A DNA stretch of 64,000 nucleotides from Tigriopus japonicus (Eukaryota > Arthropoda > Copepoda > Harpacticoida > Harpacticidae). The DNA lies in contig JAAGOF010000070.1 of assembly GCA_010645155.1 (NCBI GenBank), positions 1,343,928 through 1,407,927 of the forward strand, written 5' to 3'. The notes beneath the pieces were generated by a model. That model ran no database searches. It had not been told where the DNA came from and saw nothing but the letters and a program-made list of their open reading frames with translations. Of this stretch, positions 10,928 to 20,577 are shown in pieces (the stretch's first letter is position 1; the number at the start of each line of letters is the position of its first letter). Made by a program: the position numbers and the translations under genes.

Positions 10928-11260
10928 GTTTGATAGACCAGGGATAACCTATATAATAGTATAAATACTGGATACGAACTCGCGGAATTTCTCCCTCACG
11001 CAACCTCCGGTATGAGGCCGACAAACAAGAAGGTTGTTCGTAAACAAGAAGTACAAACGGCCATGTTGGGAGCGGAAAATCAAACGGAAATCGACCAAAA
11101 TTCCAAAAGTTAGTGCGCCAATCGGTATTTCCTGTGTTTCAAGCGGGTCCAGCCAAGTTCTAGCCTTGGCAAAAGTCAACGCCATGCCCAAAAATCAGTC
11201 CGATGTTGGTGTTTCAAAGACATCCAAGTTCAGCCATGAACGAGTGAATGAAAGAGTGAA
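10928..11260 (-). repeat. LTR-like repeat, copy A (candidate 5' LTR of Gypsy-1)
   Basis: About 320 bp aligned with 51931-52240 in the same orientation. On the minus strand it has a TATA-like stretch (AGTATTTATACTATTATATA) and ends ATCAAACA directly before the PBS candidate, as an LTR should. The outer start was not defined; weaker similarity continues to about 11330. Confidence 0.5.
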
Positions 11261-11449
11261 TAATTAATTGATGGATGACATCAAGTGCGAATGAACTCGC
11301 GGCTCTTTTGAAATTTAGAGACCACTGGGCATTGACAAACAATTCCTTGATAAACTGGTGGCATTGTGCCATTGCTTAAATGGTTCTTGGTCTTGATCAT
11401 TGAAGCCTCAGTTCAGGAGCTCTTTTCCAACTCAAATGAAACCACGGTT
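11261..11449. other. Junction region without clear feature
   Basis: Sequence between the LTR-like repeat and a gag-like fragment. It may contain the outer end of the LTR-like repeat. Confidence 0.3.
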
Positions 11450-11824
11450 TCAAAACCACTCTTTGATATGCCTCAAACAAGTTTGTAGGAACTTTCTTCG
11501 CCGTTGTTTACAGTTAGGCCTAAGTTGGCTGGAAAGGTTTGGTGAATGCAAAAGGTGACCATTCCTTGCTGGAGGGTCCTTGGATCTTTTAATGCGTGAC
11601 TGAGGATGATTCCATCCAGAAGTTTGTTCAACGCTGCAGATGTTCTCGTAAGATATTACCTCTGCCGTATCGATGTCATATTTACCGTGAAGCGTGGATT
11701 GAAGTTCTTCTAGCAGACGATTGACCGATCTCATTAGCTGTCCACGGGCTCATCTTGCTTTGCTGATTTCCAAAGAGACGGAGACATCGGATTTAGAGGC
11801 GGCGGCTGAAGGAGGTGGCATCAT
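11450..11824 (-). pseudogene. Gag-like N-terminal fragment of another LTR retroelement
   Basis: A minus-strand frame starts ATGATG at 11824, runs 24 codons to an in-frame TGA (11752-11750), then stays open to 11450. It reads MMPPPSAAASKSD, then after the stop ARGQLMRSVNRLLEELQSTL. This style resembles the coiled start of retroelement Gag proteins, but I recognise no family. With the CsRn1-like element removed, its ATG would lie about 80 bp downstream of the PBS-like site at 16480-16495. Truncated; not functional. Confidence 0.4.
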
Positions 11825-11833
11825 TTATAGGTT

Positions 11834-11920
11834 TGTAGTGCCTGGCTACCCAGGTTCCTAAATAAAGCAGTTGCTATCGAGTACTTGACGAGTTAGCACG
11901 TGCGTTCCTTCAGCTCCTAT
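11834..11920 (+). repeat. 5' LTR of CsRn1-like element
   Basis: Starts TGTAGTGCCTGGCTACC and ends CAGCTCCTAT. Contains AATAAA (11860-11866). Unusually short for an LTR. Confidence 0.9.
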
Positions 11921-11922
11921 AT

Positions 11923-11935
11923 TGGTGACCCCGAC
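11923..11935 (+). promoter_or_regulatory. Primer-binding site of CsRn1-like element
   Basis: TGGTGACCCCGAC two bases after the 5' LTR. This sequence is known as the tRNA-Trp-type PBS of CsRn1-clade elements. Confidence 0.8.
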
Positions 11936-12071
11936 GACTCGCGGATTACGCCCCAAAACCCTCATCCGGCATCGTGCCCTTGTCCACAATTGGTCCACCT
12001 CTCGCTCCAAGTTTCCCTATTTGGAACACTATTGATCATCTGTAAACGGCTCTCTCATCGTTGGCGTTACA

Positions 12072-12985
12072 ATGCCTTTCACATCAGAGGAGCTCAAAGA
12101 ATTGGCGGGAGTTTTCGCTTCGGCTGTATTCGCTGCGAGTTCCCTGCCCGATCAGCCCGCGGCTTTTGACAATGCAGCCGCCATCAATTCCGTTCGTGTC
12201 CGGTTGCCGAAGTTCTTGGATTTCAACCCGGAACTTTGGTTTGCTCAGTGCGAAGCAGTGTTCGACCTCTCCCGCGTCACTTCCGAGAAAACTAAATTCA
12301 ACCACTGCGTTGCCGGCTTAGAGCCTGAGGTACTACGCAAAGTGCAAACATTCATCAAAGAGCCCGATGACGCCTTACCGTACACCAAGTTTAAGGCTGG
12401 CCTGCTCCAGGCCACAGTAAAACCCGTGCCTCAGCGCTTGCAAGACATTATGGATCTGCGCTTGGGCGACCGTCGACCCTCTGACTTGCTTCATCTGATG
12501 CAAGAAGCTTGGCCCGAAACTAACCCTACCGATTCTCTCGTGTTTCGACAATTCTTCCTCCAGAAGTTGCCCCCGTCTCTTCAGCCTAGCTTGGCTTCGT
12601 CCACTTTGGACATGGCGGATTTGGCGCTGCTGGCTGATACACAGGTAGCAACTCTGCGTAATCTGGCCACACAGACACAAGTGGGCCAGCCAGCGTTGGC
12701 TTTGAGTGCTGCGGTGTGCCTCTCTGGCCAAGACCAGGAGAGCTCCGAGTTTTGTGAACGTCCCCCCCCCAAGACGTGCTGGCGGCGCGTCAGCAAGGGC
12801 AGTGGCGCGGACAGCAACGTCAGCCTGCTCCCTTTCGCTCTTCGCCCTCCCACAGGCCGGGAGAGTGGTGCTGGTACCACAAGAGGTGGGGGGCCCAGGC
12901 TCAGAAGTGTCATCGAATGGGGTGTTCGTTCCGGAGGTCGGAAAACGGGCCCGGCGCTCATCAGCAATTACAACGCTGACTGAGC
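12072..12985 (+). pseudogene. CsRn1-like gag with CHCC zinc finger (frameshifted)
   Basis: The ATG at 12072 opens a gag frame typical of the clade: LPKFLDFNPELWFAQCEAVF near residues 44-63, then LQDIMDLRLGDRRPSDLLHL and FLQKLPPSLQ. After an eight-C run at 12763-12770 the expected zinc finger (CWYHKRWGAQAQKCHRMGC, spacing C-x2-H-x9-C-x4-C) appears in a different frame at about 12860-12930. The homopolymer is the likely indel site. The atypical CHCC finger is a clade trait. Confidence 0.8.
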
Positions 12986-13518
12986 GCCCGTCCACCCTTC
13001 AACAGCTTCCTTCCTTTTCAAAACAAACTCCGTATCCAAACCCTCAATTCCGACTCTCGGACACTCAACTACTTCGAACATTTTATGACGATACCCGCAA
13101 GTGTGTGAAAGTGAGTGATAGACTAACAGGGAAGTCCATGGTGGTGGATAGCGGGGCTACGTGGAGCATGGCCCCGGCCACGGAACACGATCGTCGAAAA
13201 GCGGTTCGAACGGACCTCTTTAAAACTGCCTCTGGATCCGTTGTTAATACCTATGATTATCGCGAGCTCGAGTTTGACATTGGTTTGGGCCGCGTTTTCA
13301 AACACAAATTCTTCATGGCCGATGTCCAGAACATTTTGCTGGGATTCGATTTCCTTTCAGAGCATCAGATCTACGTAGATTGTGCGGGCAATAAGTTAAT
13401 AGACACTGGGCAATTTCATGAACTTCGGGGGTCTGCGTGTGTAGTGTGGCAGCTGTCCTATCTGTCGAAGAGACGCAGAATCCCTTTGCTCGATTGTTAC
13501 ATTAGTATCCAGACCTGA
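12986..13518 (+). pseudogene. CsRn1-like protease
   Basis: The frame (open from 12706) carries VVDSGATWSMAP, where family members usually have the retropepsin-type VDTGA/VDSGA motif at this place, followed by ILLGFDFLSEHQIYVD. It ends in a stop at 13516-13518; RT resumes in another frame 27 bases later. Confidence 0.7.
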
Positions 13519-13544
13519 TCGCAACTCTGGAACCGCCCTCACAG

Positions 13545-14049
13545 ATGCCACCAGTCAAACATGGATATGTGCACTCCCTAACCTTGAAGCCCAACGCTCG
13601 TTTGTTCAAGTCGCCACCAAGGCGATTGTTTGGTACCAAATACGATATTGCGTGGTCGGAAGTGAATCATTTGCTTCAGTTGGGCATCTTGCGGCCCTCC
13701 AGTAGTGAGTTGGCTAGTCCACTGCAAGTTGTCAACAAACATGACGGTTCTTGGCGGCCTTGTGGGGATTTTCGGATGCTCAATGCCATCACAGACAACG
13801 ATTGTTACCCCTTGCCACATGTTGAAGACTTCTGCCTCTCTTTGCGTGGATCCACGATTTTTAGCAAAGTCGATCTCGTTCGTGCCTTCCACCAAATACC
13901 TCTCGACGAAAAGTCTATCCCGCTGACCACCATTGCCACCCCTTTTGGCCTTTTCGAATTTACGCCAATGCCCTTCGAGTTGAAAAACGCTGCTCAAAGC
14001 GTTTCATGGATCAGGTCTTACGAGGCCTTAAGGGAGTGTATTGTTATGT
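13545..14049 (+). pseudogene. CsRn1-like reverse transcriptase (N-terminal half, cut by gap)
   Basis: RT motifs LGILRPSSSELASPLQVV, GSWRPCGDFRMLNAIT, YPLPHVEDF, FSKVDLVRAFHQIPL and TPFGLFEFTPMPF. At about 13995 the frame shifts: the family's NAAQ.FQRFMDQVL is split between two frames, consistent with a small deletion. The catalytic YxDD lies in the N gap. Confidence 0.85.
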
Positions 14050-14588
14050 NNNNNNNNNNNNNNNNNNNNNNNNNNNNNNNNNNNNNNNNNNNNNNNNNNN
14101 NNNNNNNNNNNNNNNNNNNNNNNNNNNNNNNNNNNNNNNNNNNNNNNNNNNNNNNNNNNNNNNNNNNNNNNNNNNNNNNNNNNNNNNNNNNNNNNNNNNN
14201 NNNNNNNNNNNNNNNNNNNNNNNNNNNNNNNNNNNNNNNNNNNNNNNNNNNNNNNNNNNNNNNNNNNNNNNNNNNNNNNNNNNNNNNNNNNNNNNNNNNN
14301 NNNNNNNNNNNNNNNNNNNNNNNNNNNNNNNNNNNNNNNNNNNNNNNNNNNNNNNNNNNNNNNNNNNNNNNNNNNNNNNNNNNNNNNNNNNNNNNNNNNN
14401 NNNNNNNNNNNNNNNNNNNNNNNNNNNNNNNNNNNNNNNNNNNNNNNNNNNNNNNNNNNNNNNNNNNNNNNNNNNNNNNNNNNNNNNNNNNNNNNNNNNN
14501 NNNNNNNNNNNNNNNNNNNNNNNNNNNNNNNNNNNNNNNNNNNNNNNNNNNNNNNNNNNNNNNNNNNNNNNNNNNNNNNNNNNNNNNN
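14050..14588. other. Assembly gap (N)
   Basis: 539 undetermined bases within the RT/RNase H region of the CsRn1-like element. Reading frames drawn across it are not evidence of continuity. Confidence 1.
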
Positions 14589-16154
14589 CCTATCGGTTTT
14601 TTCAGCCGGAAGCTGGATCAACGGGAGCAGAGATACTCCACATATGATCGTGAGTTGCTAGCCATTTTCCTATCGATCAAGAAATTTGAGCACCTTATTG
14701 TGGGTATCTCGACTGATCTCTTCCATATTCGGACCGACCACAAGCCCTTAACCTTTGCCTTTTGTCCCCGCACCGCTCCAAATATGTCCGAAAACAAAAA
14801 GGCTGCTCGAATGCTTCATTATATAAGTGAAATATGCACGGACGTTCGTCACATCTCCGGTTCTGAGAACGTTGTTGCGGATGCTCTCTCTCGAAACCCT
14901 GTCAATGCCACATCGGGTGCAACCGATCTTACGGCTTCCATTGCCGCGGCTCAGCTATCTTTGGGAATGGTTCCGGACCCAACAGACCCCACTTGGCCTG
15001 AGCACTGGAAGAGCTACCGCATTAATGACTTTGATGTCGTTGTGGATACCAGAGCCGCTCGTCCTCGCCCTGTTGTTCCACCTTCCATGACCCATCGAGT
15101 GTTTGAATGCCTCCATAATATGTCACACCCGGGGGTCAAGGCCACCAAGCGCCTCATTTCCAGTCGTTACATTTGGCCCTCGATGGCCCGGGATATCACA
15201 CAATGGGTTCGATCATGCAATCAATGTCAGGCAGCCAAGGTTACCACCCATGTCAAGACCCCACTTCATCACTTTGACCGTTTGCCATCTGCCAAGTTTG
15301 CCGACCTCCACGTCGATTTGGTTGGTCCATTGCCACCCAACCAAGGGTATCGGTATTTGCTCACAGTGGTCGACCAATTCACCCGGTGGACAGAGGCGTT
15401 TCCGATATCTAACATCGAAGCCTCAACGTGCGCGGAAGCCCTCCTGACTGGCTGGGTGCAGCGATATGGTGTGCCAGTGACGCTCGTGACGGACCGAGGG
15501 CGCCAGTTTACTTCGGCCTTGTGGGATGAACTGATGGAACTGCTCGGCACAGTGCACAAGAACACAACGGCCTATCACCCACAGGCTAACGGGATGGTTG
15601 AGCGGTTCCATCGGCATTTGAAGTCATCTCTCAAGGCACGTGCAGTCACGACCCGGTGGTCTCAGGAACTCCCACTCATCATGTTGGCCATCAGATCCTG
15701 TGTAAAGGAAGATCACCAATGCTCAGCCTTCGACATGGTTTTTGGTGAAGCTCCACGTCTCCCAGCAGGATTTTTTGAAGCTCCAGAACCCCAATCTCCG
15801 CATGACTATCTCGTGAACTTGAGAAACGTCATGAGGACCCAGACGTTTGTCGAACCCTCCTGGCACAAACGCGATAATCAGGGCAAATGGCGGAAAGCCC
15901 TCGATTCATGCACCCACGTCTATGAACGTGTCGATGCCGTCCGATCACCTCTACAACGACCATATTCGGGCCCGTTTTTGGTATTAGAGCGTCATCCTAA
16001 GTACTTCCGCATTGATCGCCGCGGGAAATCGGACACAGTCTCTTTAGATCGGCTCAAGCCTGCATTTTATGTCGACACGGTCTTATCACTGGATCGTAAC
16101 CAAAAATTTTCCTCCCGTGGCCGTCCAATCAAACTACCCAGTCGCTTTAACTAG
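14589..16154 (+). CDS. CsRn1-like RNase H and integrase
   Basis: 521 open codons after the gap. RNase H: PIGFFSRKL, YSTYDRELLAI, IRTDHKPLTFAF, ISGSENVVADALSR. Integrase: HHCC finger (HNMSHPG, then CNQCQ), then the catalytic triad in HVDLVGPLP, VTDRGRQF and ANGMVERFH, and a C-terminal HVYERVDAV region with PYSGPFLVLER. Stop TAG at 16152-16154. This portion is intact and looks recently functional. Confidence 0.88.
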   Translation, partial: PIGFFSRKLDQREQRYSTYDRELLAIFLSIKKFEHLIVGISTDLFHIRTDHKPLTFAFCPRTAPNMSENKKAARMLHYISEICTDVRHISGSENVVADALSRNPVNATSGATDLTASIAAAQLSLGMVPDPTDPTWPEHWKSYRINDFDVVVDTRAARPRPVVPPSMTHRVFECLHNMSHPGVKATKRLISSRYIWPSMARDITQWVRSCNQCQAAKVTTHVKTPLHHFDRLPSAKFADLHVDLVGPLPPNQGYRYLLTVVDQFTRWTEAFPISNIEASTCAEALLTGWVQRYGVPVTLVTDRGRQFTSALWDELMELLGTVHKNTTAYHPQANGMVERFHRHLKSSLKARAVTTRWSQELPLIMLAIRSCVKEDHQCSAFDMVFGEAPRLPAGFFEAPEPQSPHDYLVNLRNVMRTQTFVEPSWHKRDNQGKWRKALDSCTHVYERVDAVRSPLQRPYSGPFLVLERHPKYFRIDRRGKSDTVSLDRLKPAFYVDTVLSLDRNQKFSSRGRPIKLPSRFN

Positions 16155-16320
16155 CTTTCGGCGATAACTCCTGTACCTGCACATTTTCCGTCAGGTCCAT
16201 GCTCTCGGAGAGTATCGTTATTTGTTTGTTATCTCTCGCTTTGCAAATTTCATTTATGTTTGTTGTTTCAACTGTTTATTTAATGTTTCATTTGTCTTCT
16301 CCGTCTGTGGGACTTCCTGT

Positions 16321-16333
16321 GGGGGGGGAATGG
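16321..16333 (+). promoter_or_regulatory. Polypurine tract of CsRn1-like element
   Basis: Eight G followed by AATGG directly before the 3' LTR; the expected plus-strand primer. Confidence 0.75.
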
Positions 16334-16420
16334 TGTAGTGCCTGGCTACCCTGGTTCCTAAATAAAGCAGTTGCTATCGAGTACTTGACGAGTTAGCACG
16401 TGCGTTCCTTCAGCTCCTAT
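16334..16420 (+). repeat. 3' LTR of CsRn1-like element
   Basis: 86 of 87 bases identical to the 5' LTR; followed by the target duplication AGGTT (16421-16425). Confidence 0.9.
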
Positions 16421-16479
16421 AGGTTCAGAGCCTGCCTAAGAAGACCACCAATTTTGCTTTGATGGGCGTGCCTCACACA

Positions 16480-16620
16480 CTAACCAACTGCGCCATGTGG
16501 TGATATACTATAAAATGATGAGAATTCCCTCTGCTAAGAACAAGGACTTTATTCCGTCATGACATGATGAAGAGTGTGTAGAGTTCTTCTCTTCTCTCTC
16601 TATCTACGGACTTAACTACA
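16480..16620 (-). repeat. Candidate LTR (about 125 bp) plus PBS of an older retroelement
   Basis: On the minus strand, 16620-16496 starts TGTAGTTAAGTCC, contains AATAAA, and ends CACCACA. It is directly followed by TGGCGCAGTTGGTTAG (16495-16480), which suits a primer-binding site. It also resembles a tRNA A box, so a tRNA-derived sequence is the alternative. Together with the gag-like fragment at 11824-11450 it may be an element split by the CsRn1 insertion. Confidence 0.4.
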
Positions 16621-16779
16621 TATATCGCTTCAAAATAAAGATCAGTAAGCTTCCAACTCATCAGAGTGGACAACCTGTTTTTCTTTCGGATCACCGATAA
16701 CTATCTGAGCATAAGAGTTGATATCATTTGCATAGATTTCATTTCATTACATGAGGTTATGGCTCATTACATGAGGATC

Positions 16780-17784
16780 TGCTTGGAGATCAGTTCTCAA
16801 GTGTATTTTCAATTCCGAAAAGGGTTGGCAGAGCAGGCCATGACTGTAGAAATGTTGATGAGCCTGGCATTGATAGTCAGGATAATCAATTGGAGGATCT
16901 GGTAGTCAAAGATCAAGATGCTTTTGAGCCCATCAAGAGCTTAAAGCTCTCGAGTTCTCCTGGACCTGATGGTGTGACATCTCAGTTTTTGAAGAAATGT
17001 TCACAGATTCTTGCTTGCCCTGTTCCAGTATTTCAAAGGTCTTTGAGAAGATCATGAAGTCCAAGCTTGTTGAGTATTTGAAAGCCCATGATATCATTCC
17101 CCTTGGGCAGCATGGGTTTTGAGCCCATTTTAGTACTGTAACCCAATTGATTGAACACACTGAGCACATCATTGAAGGGCTTGAAAGTCACAAGTCAGTT
17201 AATGTAGTCTATCTTGACTATGTCAAGCCATTTGATAAGGTAGATCATGGTCTTTTGCTCGATCAACTCAAAGAGTTTGGGATGCAGGGTAAGGTCCTGA
17301 ATTGGATTGGTAGTTTCAATAGTCAAGGTGGAAGGATCATAGTGGCATGTATGATGTCAAGTCAGGTGTTCGATAAGATTCTATTTTAGGTCCGCTCTTG
17401 TTTATTCTCTTTATTGCTCCTCTCCAGAAGTTTAGAACAAAAGCCAGTATTTCTTCATATGCTGATGACACAAAATTAGTTTGTGGAAGGAATGGTCAGG
17501 ACTCAAAAGATTTAGTTGAGGACTTGGAGAAAGTCTACTCTTGGGTTGGTCAGAGTAATATGGCATTGAACAGGATGAAATTCGGCACAATGACGTATGG
17601 GACGTCAAAATTAGATGTTCCATTCAAAGACAATGGAGGTTGTGATGTTGAACACGTATCGTCCATGAGAGATTTAGAGTTGTCATCCAAGATGATGGAA
17701 AGTTTGATGAGCATATCCATTTGAAAGTGGGGAAGGCATTTCAAACATGTGGCTGGATCTATCGCACTTTCAAGTCCAGAGATA
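16780..17784 (+). pseudogene. LINE (Jockey/CR1-like) RT fragment, part 1
   Basis: A 5'-truncated non-LTR element. Broken frames contain KSLKLSSSPGPDGV-type, ESHKSVNVVYLDYVKPFDKV (motif A) and SSYADDTKLV (catalytic motif C) sequences. It is nearly the inverse of the LINE on the minus strand at 18555-22990. Multiple frameshifts and stops. Confidence 0.85.
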
Positions 17785-18283
17785 GTAGGTCGGTTGTTGA
17801 GGTTGTGGCGAGCGTATGCTCGCCGCTCGTAGTAGTACTCGATCTGTGATATATAAACATGTACTCTAGTCAGAATATAGTCAGTCTACTACTCTCATTC
17901 ACATGGCGGACCTCGCGTCCGCCATAAGGTAGTTTTGAAGTACTGTAGACGCATATATAGAAGCGTAAAAGAAGCATATGAGGCGAAGTAGAAATAACAA
18001 TGCTCGATCAAGTTTCGCTACATAAGCTGCGATTGACTGCAATTGATGTAGTAAAACTTGATCGAGCATGGTTATTTCTACTCCGTCTCATGTGCTTCTT
18101 TTGAGTTTCTTCTAGGCTTCTAGACATGCTTCTACTATGCTTCTAGACATGCTTCTACTAGGCTTCTAGACATGCTACTACTAAGCTTCTCGACATGCTT
18201 CTACTAGGCTTCTAGACATGCTTCTACTAGGCTTCTAGACATGCTTCTACTATACTTCAAAACTACCTCAACAACCGACCTAC
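17785..18283. mobile_element. MITE with 19-bp perfect TIRs, internal hairpin and 23-bp tandem repeats
   Basis: 499 bp inserted in the LINE. The ends are GTAGGTCGGTTGTTGAGGT and its exact reverse complement, each flanked by TA, which suggests but does not prove a TA duplication. Inside, 17965-18018 pairs with 18052-18110 (TGCTCGATCAAGTTT and inverse), and about six 23-bp copies containing GACATGCTTCTAC run from 18122 to 18260. A small GGCGGAC/GTCCGCC stem lies at about 17904-17922. No ORF. Confidence 0.85.
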
Positions 18284-18550
18284 TATTACTGTGTTCAAGT
18301 CGATTGTTCAACCGCATCTTGAATATGCCTCACCCATTTGGGCTCCAATGGGATCAGCAGGTTTGCAAAAGGTCGAGCAGATCCATACTAGGAACATCAC
18401 AGGAATGAGGGAGCTCTCGTATTGGGAGAGACTCCAAAAGTTAGAGCTGTACAGTTTTCAGAGAAGGTATGAAAGGTATCTGATATTGGATGTCTTCAAG
18501 AGCAATCATGGGCTCTGTCCTAACTCGGGATTCGAGATCAGTTGTGAAAT
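18284..18550 (+). pseudogene. LINE RT fragment, part 2 (continues after MITE)
   Basis: Encodes the C-terminal LINE segment VQPHLEYASPIWAPMG, then [22 protein letters not shown]. It resumes exactly where 16780-17784 stops, and ends by colliding with the inverted LINE at about 18555. Confidence 0.85.
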
Positions 18551-18713
18551 ATGCTCTTGAAAACATACAGTATCAGATACCTTTCATACCTTCTCTGAGT
18601 ACTGTACAGCCCTAACTTCTGGAGCCTCTCCCAATACGAGAGCTCTCTCATTCCTATGATGTTCTTAGTAAAACATCTTTGGATCTGCTCGACCTTTTGC
18701 AAACCTGCTGAAC

Positions 18714-19220
18714 TCATTGGAGCCCAAATGGGTGAGGCATATTCAAGATGCGGCTGAACAGAGTACTGTACTGATACAAAGTCTGTACTGTACTGTAAGT
18801 CTGTACTGACTTGTACAGAGTTAGCATCGTAATACTATCTCTGGACTTGAGAGTGCGATAGATCCAGCCGCACGTTTGAAATGCCTTCCCCACTTTCAAC
18901 TGGATATGCTCATCAAACTTTCCATCATCTTGCACAACTCCCAAATCTCTCATGGACGACACCTGCTCAATATCACAACCTCCATTGTCTTTGAGAGGAA
19001 CATCTAATTTTGATGCCCTATATGTCATTGTGCGGAATTTCATCCCGTTCAGTGCCATATTACTCTGACCAACCCAAGAGTAGACTTTCTCCAAGTCCTC
19101 AACTAAATCCTTTGAGTCCTGACCATTCCTTCCACAAACTAATTTTGTGTCATCAGCATATGAAGAAATACTGGCTTTTGTTCTAAACTTCTGGAGAGGA
19201 GCAATAAAGAGAATAAACAA
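18714..19220 (-). pseudogene. LINE RT, catalytic motif C to thumb
   Basis: 168 codons beginning FILFIAPLQKFRTKASISS, with YADDTKLVCG (catalytic Asp pair) and SWVGQSNMALNG, then GVVQDDGKFDEH and GKAFQTCGWIYRTL. The upstream GVPQGS block is disturbed near 19229-19260 by a frameshift and small duplication. Confidence 0.85.
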
Positions 19221-19228
19221 GAGCGGAC

Positions 19229-19874
19229 CTAAAATTGAACCTTGCGGAACACCTGACTTGACATCATACTAAAAGATCCGCTAAAAGATCCTTCAACTTT
19301 AACTATCTGCTTCCTTTCGCTTATAAAACTACCAATCCAATTTAGGACCTTACCCTGGACCCCAAACTTTTTGAGTTGATTGAGCAAAAGACCATGATCT
19401 ACCTTATCAAAGGCCTTGGCAAAGTCAAGATAGACTACATCAACTGACTCGTGACTTTCGAGCCCTTCAATGATTTGCTCAGTATGATCGACCAATTGGG
19501 TTACTGTACTAAAATGAGCTCGAAACCCATGCTGTCCAGAAGGAATTAAATCATGGACTTCCAAATAATCTACAAGCTTGGACTTCATAATCTTCTCAAA
19601 AACCTTTGCAACGCTGGAGGTCAGAGAAATGGGCCTATAATTACTAGGGAGTGACTTATCTCTGCCCTTAAAAATTGGAACGAAATGAGCTACTTTTAGA
19701 GAAGAGTGAAACTTGCCCTGATCTAAGGTGCAACGCATCAAGTAGGAGAAAACTGGGGCAAGAATATGTGAGCATTTCAACAGAAACTCAAATGTCACAC
19801 CATCAGGTCCAGGAGAACTCGAGAGCTTTAAGCTCTTGATGGCCTCAAAAGCATCTTGATCTGTGACTACCAGA
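19229..19874 (-). pseudogene. LINE RT, fingers and palm
   Basis: Open frame with SSPGPDGVTFEFLLK, FVPIFKGRDKSLPSNYRPIS, the SGQHGFRAHFSTVTQL block and motif A YLDFAKAFDKVDHGLLL. Codons above 19874 belong to the inserted hAT element. RT primes on nicked target DNA in this class. Confidence 0.88.
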
Positions 19875-20230
19875 CAGTGATGGCATTTGAATAAAAGCCA
19901 TTCTGGCAGAAATTGGTGGCAGAAAATGGCTTTCATTCATGCAAAAAAAGTGGCAGAAAGTGGCAGAAATTAATTTTTCTAGAAACTCAAATAAATCAAT
20001 ATATTCAAAAATTGAAGGGATAAAATTTGGCACTTTTGGTCTAAGTATGGCCTAACCATCTCTTCAAAAGCTCATCGCATCGAAGAAGTTTGTGAAATCA
20101 ATGTCCTCGATTCGTTTTTGAGTTTCCCTCGAAGTCATGGTGGCCAAATCGAGCACTTTTATTTCGTCTTAGATATACACCGAGAGTTAAGACTTGAATG
20201 CAATTAAATTCTGTAATGGTCGATCACTAT

Positions 20231-20382
20231 TTGAACACAAGAGCTGAGAATTGTTGGTTTTTTAAATGTTTAAATATCGTAAATGCAAAACGTTTTAAAA
20301 TTTGAACACTATAGCTGAGAATTGTTGGTTTTTTAAGTGTTTAAATATCTTAACTGCAAAACGTTTTAAAATTTGAATACTA
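20231..20382. repeat. 71-bp tandem duplication
   Basis: Two copies of a 71-bp unit; GCTGAGAATTGTTGGTTTTT occurs at 20243 and 20314, and GCAAAACGTTTTAAAATTTG follows each. Confidence 0.85.
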
Positions 20383-20577
20383 AGGCCAAAGATATATTTT
20401 TCAAATACAATTACAACACAGTCTTACAAGGATCATTTGAAGAAAAATACTTGTTTTTTTAAATCAATGCAATTGTAATATGTTTGATGTATAAATAACA
20501 ACTTAACATTCTGTTCTAACAAATTCTGATTTGCAGATGCTTGCTTGCTAAAAACCGAATTAGTTTCAAATGCATTA

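Larger units (their letters stand above)
11834..16420 (+). mobile_element. CsRn1-like Gypsy LTR retrotransposon, near full length
   Basis: 4587 bp including 539 N. LTRs of 87 bp (11834-11920 and 16334-16420) differ at one position. The target duplication AGGTT is present at 11829-11833 and 16421-16425. The PBS TGGTGACCCCGAC follows the 5' LTR (tRNA-Trp type, typical of CsRn1 elements) and a G-rich polypurine tract precedes the 3' LTR. The order is gag, CHCC finger, protease, RT, RNase H, integrase. Several frameshifts in an otherwise young copy suggest either recent decay or assembly errors. Confidence 0.92.

Noticed and set aside
12375..12995. 206-codon minus-strand ORF
   Set aside because: Antisense shadow of the GC-rich CsRn1-like gag.
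14006..14661. Long ORFs of about 200 codons around 14050-14588
   Set aside because: They consist of N bases; the gap gives no coding evidence. The same applies to frames across 56628-56802.
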